This document shows, piece by piece, positions 59,190 to 64,000 of a DNA stretch of 64,000 nt. Under the pieces are notes generated by a model that saw only the letters and a program-made list of their open reading frames with translations, made no database searches and was not told the origin of the DNA. Each line of letters starts with the position of its first letter. The first letter of the stretch is position 1. Source of the DNA: Actinoplanes couchii (GTDB lineage Bacteria > Actinomycetota > Actinomycetes > Mycobacteriales > Micromonosporaceae); contig NZ_BOMG01000008.1 of NCBI RefSeq assembly GCF_016862075.1, positions 1 through 64,000 of the forward strand, written 5' to 3'. The position numbers and the translations under genes were made by a program.

Positions 59190-61370
59190 TCAGGACGCGG
59201 TGTAGCGCAGCCAGACCGTGCCGAGCGGGGGGATCCGCAGCGACACCGAGGCGTCGAAACCGTGCCAGGGCAGGTGCTCGGCCTCGACACCGCCGAGGTT
59301 GCCGACGCCGGAGCCGCCGTACAGCTCGCTGTCGGTGTTGACCACCTCGTCCCAGCGGCCGGCCCGGGGCAGACCGATCCGGTAGCCCTCGTGCGGGACG
59401 GCGGCGAAGTTGACCACGCAGGCCAGCGCGTCGCCGTTCGGGGCGAACCGGACGAACGAGAACGTGTTGTGCTGCGAGTCCTCGCTGGTGATCCACCGGA
59501 ACCCGGACGGCGTGGTGTCCTGCGTCCACAGCGCCGGGGTGTCCCGGTAGACCCGGTTCAGGTCACCGACCAGGCCCTTGACACCACCGAACTGCGGATC
59601 CCTCAGCAGGTCCCAGTCCAGGCCGCGTTCCTCGCTCCACTCCCGCAGGTCGCCCATCTCGGCGCCCATGAACAGCAGCTGCTTGCCGGTGAACGCCCAC
59701 ATGAAGCCGAGCAGCGCCCGGGTGTTGGCGAGTTTCTGCCACAGGTCGCCGGGCATCTTGCCGGTCAGCGAGCCCTTGCCGTGGACGACCTCGTCGTGGC
59801 TGATCGGCAGCGTGTAGTTCTCGCTCCACGCGTAGACCGTCGCGAAGGTCATCTGGTGGTGGTGCCACTGCCGGTGGACGGGCTCGTGCTCCATGTACGA
59901 CAGGGTGTCGTTCATCCAGCCCATGTTCCATTTGAAGCCGAACCCGAGACCGCCGAGGTGGGTGGGGCGGGTGACGCCGGGCCACGCGGTGGACTCCTCG
60001 GCGATCGTCATCACGCCGGGGTGGTTCTTGTAGACGGTCGCGTTCATCTCCTGCAGGAAGCTGATCGCGTCCAGGTTCTCCCGGCCGCCGTACTGGTTCG
60101 GGGTCCACTCGCCGTCCTTGCGCGAGTAGTCCAGGTACAGCATCGACGCGACCGCGTCCACCCGCAGACCGTCGGCGTGGAACTCCTCGCACCAGTACAG
60201 CGCGTTGGCGACCAGGAAGTTGCGGACCTCACGGCGGCCGAAGTCGAAGACGTACGTGCCCCAGTCGGGGTGTTCGCCACGCCGCCAGTCGCCGTGCTCG
60301 TAGAGCGGGCTGCCGTCGAATCGGGCCAGGCCCCACTCGTCCTTCGGGAAGTGTGCGGGCACCCAGTCCAGGATCACGCCGATGCCGGCCTGGTGCAGCT
60401 TGTCGACCAGGTACCGGAACTCGTCGGGGGTGCCGAACCGGGACGTCGGCGCGTAGTAGCCGGTGACCTGGTAACCCCACGACCCGCCGAACGGGTGCTC
60501 CATCACCGGCATCAGCTCGACGTGCGTGAAGCCGGTCTCGACGACGTAGTCGACCAGCTGCTCGGCCAGCTCGACGTACGACAGGCCGGGCCGCCACGAG
60601 CCCAGGTGCACCTCGTACGCGCTGATCGGCTCCTGATGCCACGACTTGGCGGCCCGCTCGCGCATCCACTGCTCGTCGGCCCACTCGTACTCGGACTGGA
60701 ACACCACCGACGCGGTGGCCGGCGGCACCTCGGTGTGCTGCGCGAGGGGGTCGGCGTGCTCGCGCCACGTACCGTCCCGGCCGAGGATCTTGAACTTGTA
60801 CCGGGTGCCGACGTGCGCGGCCGGGATGTACAGCTCCCACACGCCGCTGGAGCCCAGCGACCGCATCGGCCAGCCGTCGTGCGGCCCCCAGCCGGCGAAG
60901 TCACCGACCACCTGCACGCCGCGCGCGCCGGGCGCCCACACCGCGAACGCGACGCCGGTGCCGTGCGGACGGGCGCCGAGCACCCGCCACAGCTTCTCGT
61001 GCCGGCCCTCGCCGATCAGGTGCAGGTCGAGCTCACCGAGTGTGGGGGTGTGCCGGTACGGGTCGTCGTGGGTCGTCCCGTCGACGTCGAGCCGGTAGTC
61101 GAGCACGGTGCCGGGCAGTTCGGCGGCGAAGATGCCGGCGTCGTGCACCTTCGTCATCGGGTGACGCTCACCGTCGTGCTCGACGGTCACCTCGGTGGCG
61201 TCCTTGCGCAGGGTCCGGATGACGGTGCGCCCGTCGTGCGGGTGGGCGCCGAGGACGGCGTGCGGATCGTGGGTGTCCCCGGCGATCACACCGTCCATCA
61301 GGCGTTTGTCGGCGGCGAGTGGGGCGGTGGTCTGACCGATCATGGTTTTGCGGTGCCCTCCGGGGTTCAT
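59190..61370 (-). CDS. glgB: 1,4-alpha-glucan branching enzyme
   Basis: A 726-residue GH13 enzyme that makes alpha-1,6 branches. An N-terminal domain (about 20-110) and CBM48-like domain (about 125-215; [20 protein letters not shown]) precede the barrel. Catalytic segments are [19 protein letters not shown] (nucleophile Asp), [11 protein letters not shown] (acid/base Glu) and [14 protein letters not shown] (third Asp). ATG 61370 overlaps the maltokinase stop (ATGA); ATG 61343 is an alternative with GGAGGG further upstream. It is third in the treS-mak-glgB operon of the GlgE-type alpha-glucan pathway. Confidence 0.95.
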   Translation of the reverse strand: MNPGGHRKTMIGQTTAPLAADKRLMDGVIAGDTHDPHAVLGAHPHDGRTVIRTLRKDATEVTVEHDGERHPMTKVHDAGIFAAELPGTVLDYRLDVDGTTHDDPYRHTPTLGELDLHLIGEGRHEKLWRVLGARPHGTGVAFAVWAPGARGVQVVGDFAGWGPHDGWPMRSLGSSGVWELYIPAAHVGTRYKFKILGRDGTWREHADPLAQHTEVPPATASVVFQSEYEWADEQWMRERAAKSWHQEPISAYEVHLGSWRPGLSYVELAEQLVDYVVETGFTHVELMPVMEHPFGGSWGYQVTGYYAPTSRFGTPDEFRYLVDKLHQAGIGVILDWVPAHFPKDEWGLARFDGSPLYEHGDWRRGEHPDWGTYVFDFGRREVRNFLVANALYWCEEFHADGLRVDAVASMLYLDYSRKDGEWTPNQYGGRENLDAISFLQEMNATVYKNHPGVMTIAEESTAWPGVTRPTHLGGLGFGFKWNMGWMNDTLSYMEHEPVHRQWHHHQMTFATVYAWSENYTLPISHDEVVHGKGSLTGKMPGDLWQKLANTRALLGFMWAFTGKQLLFMGAEMGDLREWSEERGLDWDLLRDPQFGGVKGLVGDLNRVYRDTPALWTQDTTPSGFRWITSEDSQHNTFSFVRFAPNGDALACVVNFAAVPHEGYRIGLPRAGRWDEVVNTDSELYGGSGVGNLGGVEAEHLPWHGFDASVSLRIPPLGTVWLRYTAS

Positions 61371-62671
61371 CCGACGAGCCTGGCGATGGACCGCAGGGGG
61401 ATCCGCAGCCAGCCGGGCCGATGTCGGGCTTCATAGGCGGCCTCGTAGACCGCCTTGTCCAGCTCGTACGCGGCCAGCAGCGCACCGCGGTCCCGCGGGT
61501 CGGTGCCGGCCGCGCTGGTGTATCCGTCGCAGAACGCCGCCTGGTTGCGGTCCACCCATTCCCGGGCGCGCGCCGCCAGGTGCTCGTCGTCGTCGGAGTC
61601 GACGAGCAGTTGGTAGGCGGCGTACTCGTAGGACCGCAGCACTCCGGCGATGTCCCGCAGGGGTGAGTCGGGCAGCCGGCGCTCGTCCAGCGGCTGGCCG
61701 GGCTCACCCTCGAAGTCGATCAGCAGCCAGCTCTCCGGGGTGCGCAGCACCTGGCCCAGGTGCAGGTCGCCGTGGATGCGCTGGACGTCGACCTGCTCGC
61801 CGGTGAGGGCGGTGAACCGTTCGGTGATCGCCGGGACGTACTGCTGCAGCTCGGGCACCGCGTTGGCGGCGGTCCGCAACCGGGCCAGCACCGCGTCCAG
61901 CGGGAACGGCGCCGGGCCGCCGCCGAGTTGCTCGGCCAGCGTCAGGTGCACCGACGCGACCGCCTCGCCGAGCCGGTACGACTCGCCCTGGAAGTCGCCG
62001 CCCACCTCGTCCGCGCCGTAGGCGGCGTCGGCGAACAGGTCCCGGGCCGAGGCGGTGGCCATCGCCCAGCCCTCGGCCGAGTTCACCGCGTATTCGGTGA
62101 CCATGCCCAGGGAGAAGTCGTCGGCCGCCCGGTACGACCCGAACAGCCGGGCCACGTGCGGGTTCCCGGCCCGGCCGAGCACCCGGTTCAGTTCGATGTC
62201 CGGGTTGATGCCGCTGGTCACCCGCCGGAACATCTTGAAGATCGCGGCCTCGTCGAAGATCACACTGGTGTTGGACTGCTCCGCGTCGAACACCCGCGGC
62301 CAGGCCTCCAGCGGCAGCGTGACGTCCGGTTCCTTCTCGAACGCGATGTCACCGGTCAGCTCGGAGCGGTCGAAGAGGGTCAGCAGGTAGCGGGCCGCCG
62401 CCGGGTCGTAGACCGCGTCGTAGCCGGTCCGGCCGTCGTCGGTGGTGCCGATGGTGGCCACCGCGCTGTACTCGGCCATCGGGCCGTCACCCCAGCCCAC
62501 CACGATCTGGTAGCGCTCGGAACTGCCGTCGGTGTACTCCACGTCGACGAGGACCAGCTCCAGGTCCTCGCCCAGCGGGGTCGCGGACGCCTGTTTGACC
62601 GAGGACAGGACCCGGCTGCGCCCGGCGTACCAGCGCTGTTTCGGTAACCACTCGGCGTACGGCAGCGTCAT
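61367..62671 (-). CDS. mak: Maltokinase
   Basis: A 434-residue kinase that makes maltose 1-phosphate, the donor for GlgE. The N-terminal cap domain opens [18 protein letters not shown]. The C-terminal kinase part has [12 protein letters not shown] (catalytic Asp) and [17 protein letters not shown], typical of the actinobacterial Mak/Pep2 group. ATG 62671 follows GAGGAG and overlaps the treS stop (ATGA). In mycobacteria and others this protein forms a complex with TreS. The longer frame upstream lies inside treS and is not real. The glgE gene itself is not in the window. Confidence 0.94.
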   Translation of the reverse strand: MTLPYAEWLPKQRWYAGRSRVLSSVKQASATPLGEDLELVLVDVEYTDGSSERYQIVVGWGDGPMAEYSAVATIGTTDDGRTGYDAVYDPAAARYLLTLFDRSELTGDIAFEKEPDVTLPLEAWPRVFDAEQSNTSVIFDEAAIFKMFRRVTSGINPDIELNRVLGRAGNPHVARLFGSYRAADDFSLGMVTEYAVNSAEGWAMATASARDLFADAAYGADEVGGDFQGESYRLGEAVASVHLTLAEQLGGGPAPFPLDAVLARLRTAANAVPELQQYVPAITERFTALTGEQVDVQRIHGDLHLGQVLRTPESWLLIDFEGEPGQPLDERRLPDSPLRDIAGVLRSYEYAAYQLLVDSDDDEHLAARAREWVDRNQAAFCDGYTSAAGTDPRDRGALLAAYELDKAVYEAAYEARHRPGWLRIPLRSIARLVG

Positions 62672-63999
62672 TGCTTCTCCTCGGACCCGCACAGTTGGAA
62701 CCAGTAGAAACCGTGCCCCGGAAGGGTCAGAAGGTACGGCAGCTGCCCGATCCGGGGGAAGTTCACGTGCCCGGTCAACTCCACCGGGGTGTACCCGTTC
62801 CAGTGCTGCAGATTCAGCTCGATCGGCTGCGGGAAGCGCGACAGGTTGTTCACGCAGAGCACCACGTCGTCGCCGATCTCGCGCAGGAAGGCGAGCACCG
62901 ACGGGTTGGAGCCGCCCAGTTCCCGGAACGTGCCGGTGGCGAACGCCTCGTGCCGCCGCCGGACCGCGAGCATGGTCCGGGTCCAGTTCAGCAACGAGGT
63001 GGCGCTGTCGCGCTGGGCCTCCACGTTGACCGCCTGGTAGCCGTACACCGGGTCCTGGTTGACCGGCAGGTAGAGCCGCCCGGGCGTGGCCGTGGAGAAA
63101 CCGGCGTTGCGGTCCGGGGTCCACTGCATCGGGGTGCGCACCCCGTCGCGGTCACCGAGCCAGATGTTGTCGCCCATCCCGATCTCGTCGCCGTAGTAGA
63201 GCACCGGCGAACCGGGCAGCGACAGCAGCAGGGCGGTGAACAGCTCGATCTGGTTGCGGTCGTTCTCCAGCAGCGGGGCGAGCCGGCGGCGGATGCCGAC
63301 GTTCGCCTTCATCCGCGGGTCCTTGGCGTACTCCGAGTACATGTAGTCGCGCTCTTCGTCGGTCACCATCTCGAGCGTCAGCTCGTCGTGGTTGCGCAGG
63401 AAGATGCCCCACTGGGTGTTCTCCGGGATCGGTGGCGTCTGGGCCAGGATCTCCGAGATCGGGAAACGCGACTCCCGCCGTACGGCCATGAAGATCCGTG
63501 GCATCAGCGGGAAGTGGAACGCCATGTGGCACTCGTCGCCGCCGGAGCGGGCGTCACCGAAGTACTCCACCACGTCGGCCGGCCACTGGTTCGCCTCGGC
63601 CAGCAGCACCCGGCCGGGGAACTCGTCGTCGATCACCTTGCGGCAGTGCTTGAGGAACGCGTGCGTCTGCGGGAGGTTCTCGCAGTTGGTGCCCTCCTCC
63701 TCGAAGAGGTACGGCACCGCGTCCAGCCGGAACCCGTCGATGCCCAGGTCGAGCCAGAACCGCAGCACGTCCAGCATCGCCTCCTGCACCTTCGGGTTCT
63801 CGTAGTTGAGATCCGGCTGGTGCGAGAAGAACCGGTGCCAGTAGAACTGCCGCCGCACCGGGTCGAACGTCCAGTTCGACTCCTCGGTGTCGACGAAGAT
63901 GATCCGCGCGTCCTGGTACTTCTCGCTGGTGTCGTTCCAGACGTAGAAGTCGCCGTACGGGCCCTCCGGGTCGTGCCGGGACGCCTGGAACCACGGGTG
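62668..63999 (-). CDS. treS: Trehalose synthase, C-terminal 443 residues (5' end outside window)
   Basis: The visible part runs from the right edge ([20 protein letters not shown]) to the TGA at 62668. GH13 segments include [20 protein letters not shown] (nucleophile Asp), [20 protein letters not shown] (acid/base Glu) and [15 protein letters not shown] (third Asp). This is the wording of TreS, which interconverts trehalose and maltose. The protein here lacks a fused maltokinase domain; the kinase is encoded by the next gene. The frame stays open to the edge, and an internal ATG at 63858 is not the true start. Confidence 0.95.
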   Translation of the reverse strand, partial: HPWFQASRHDPEGPYGDFYVWNDTSEKYQDARIIFVDTEESNWTFDPVRRQFYWHRFFSHQPDLNYENPKVQEAMLDVLRFWLDLGIDGFRLDAVPYLFEEEGTNCENLPQTHAFLKHCRKVIDDEFPGRVLLAEANQWPADVVEYFGDARSGGDECHMAFHFPLMPRIFMAVRRESRFPISEILAQTPPIPENTQWGIFLRNHDELTLEMVTDEERDYMYSEYAKDPRMKANVGIRRRLAPLLENDRNQIELFTALLLSLPGSPVLYYGDEIGMGDNIWLGDRDGVRTPMQWTPDRNAGFSTATPGRLYLPVNQDPVYGYQAVNVEAQRDSATSLLNWTRTMLAVRRRHEAFATGTFRELGGSNPSVLAFLREIGDDVVLCVNNLSRFPQPIELNLQHWNGYTPVELTGHVNFPRIGQLPYLLTLPGHGFYWFQLCGSEEKQ

Positions 64000-64000
64000 C

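Noticed and set aside
59262-61436. 724-codon open frame opposite glgB
   Set aside because: Same reason: glgB has all GH13 motifs, and the opposite frame has no domain or start signal.

Overview
The window is about 64 kb of very GC-rich DNA with short intergenic gaps, many GTG/TTG starts, frequent 4-bp ATGA/GTGA overlaps and several starts without a Shine-Dalgarno. The gene set (treS-maltokinase-glgB locus, CebR-type operator before a CBM2-GH6 cellulase, PASTA-less Ser/Thr kinases, several c-di-GMP enzymes, MocR and GlxA regulators) points to a soil actinomycete, most likely a member of the Micromonosporaceae such as Actinoplanes. That assignment is an inference from gene content. No rRNA, tRNA, CRISPR array, transposase or prophage was seen.

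Layout: 0-3.6 kb, the tail of an unknown gene, a membrane-anchored coiled-coil protein, and a two-gene operon of a double ribbon-helix-helix protein and a large membrane protein with a duplicated module. 3.9-5.6 kb, a His-rich methyltransferase divergent from an XRE-cupin regulator whose start codon lies inside a perfect palindrome. 5.7-9.8 kb, a GlxA-gap-LacI operon divergent from a second LacI gene. 9.9-17.7 kb, a receptor-like Ser/Thr kinase, a secreted protein, an overlapping GGDEF / GGDEF-EAL pair and two uncharacterised genes. 17.7-27.3 kb, a catabolic island: ABC transporter of the NMT1/THI5 type, LLM-family flavoenzyme, dihydropyrimidinase and beta-ureidopropionase-like amidohydrolase in one leftward operon, opposed by a MocR regulator and a class III aminotransferase. 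27.5-30.7 kb, a Pit phosphate transporter with a small membrane partner and a secreted glycerophosphodiesterase. 31.4-39.2 kb, a 1182-residue repeat-bearing protein, a fused alpha-beta glycyl-tRNA synthetase and an acyl-CoA dehydrogenase. 39.2-47.5 kb, secreted proteins, a GAF-GGDEF protein, a HAD phosphatase and the cellulase. 47.9-51.8 kb, a probable trans-membrane electron-transfer set (bis-heme cytochrome, NuoF-like oxidoreductase with ferredoxin tail, thioredoxin-like lipoprotein). 51.7-59.2 kb, a lipoprotein, PspC protein, second kinase, Tex, PP2C phosphatase, a 49-residue protein and a GNAT. 59.2-64 kb, glgB, maltokinase and the 3' part of treS.

The most coherent candidate system is the 17.7-27.3 kb island. 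It encodes uptake, a flavin enzyme where a dihydropyrimidine dehydrogenase would be expected, ring opening, decarbamoylation and transamination, so it could form a complete but unconventional route for pyrimidine- or hydantoin-type rings. Other leads are the double-RHH/membrane pair, the cytochrome-NuoF-thioredoxin set with one missing cluster ligand, the XRE-cupin start-codon operator, and a palindromic motif (ATGC-N4-GCAT) shared by two promoters 2.1 kb apart. The window is also rich in short tandem arrays: three separate intergenic arrays have a period of about 31 bp, one has 47 bp, and three genes carry in-frame arrays of 36-39 bp or 18 bp.
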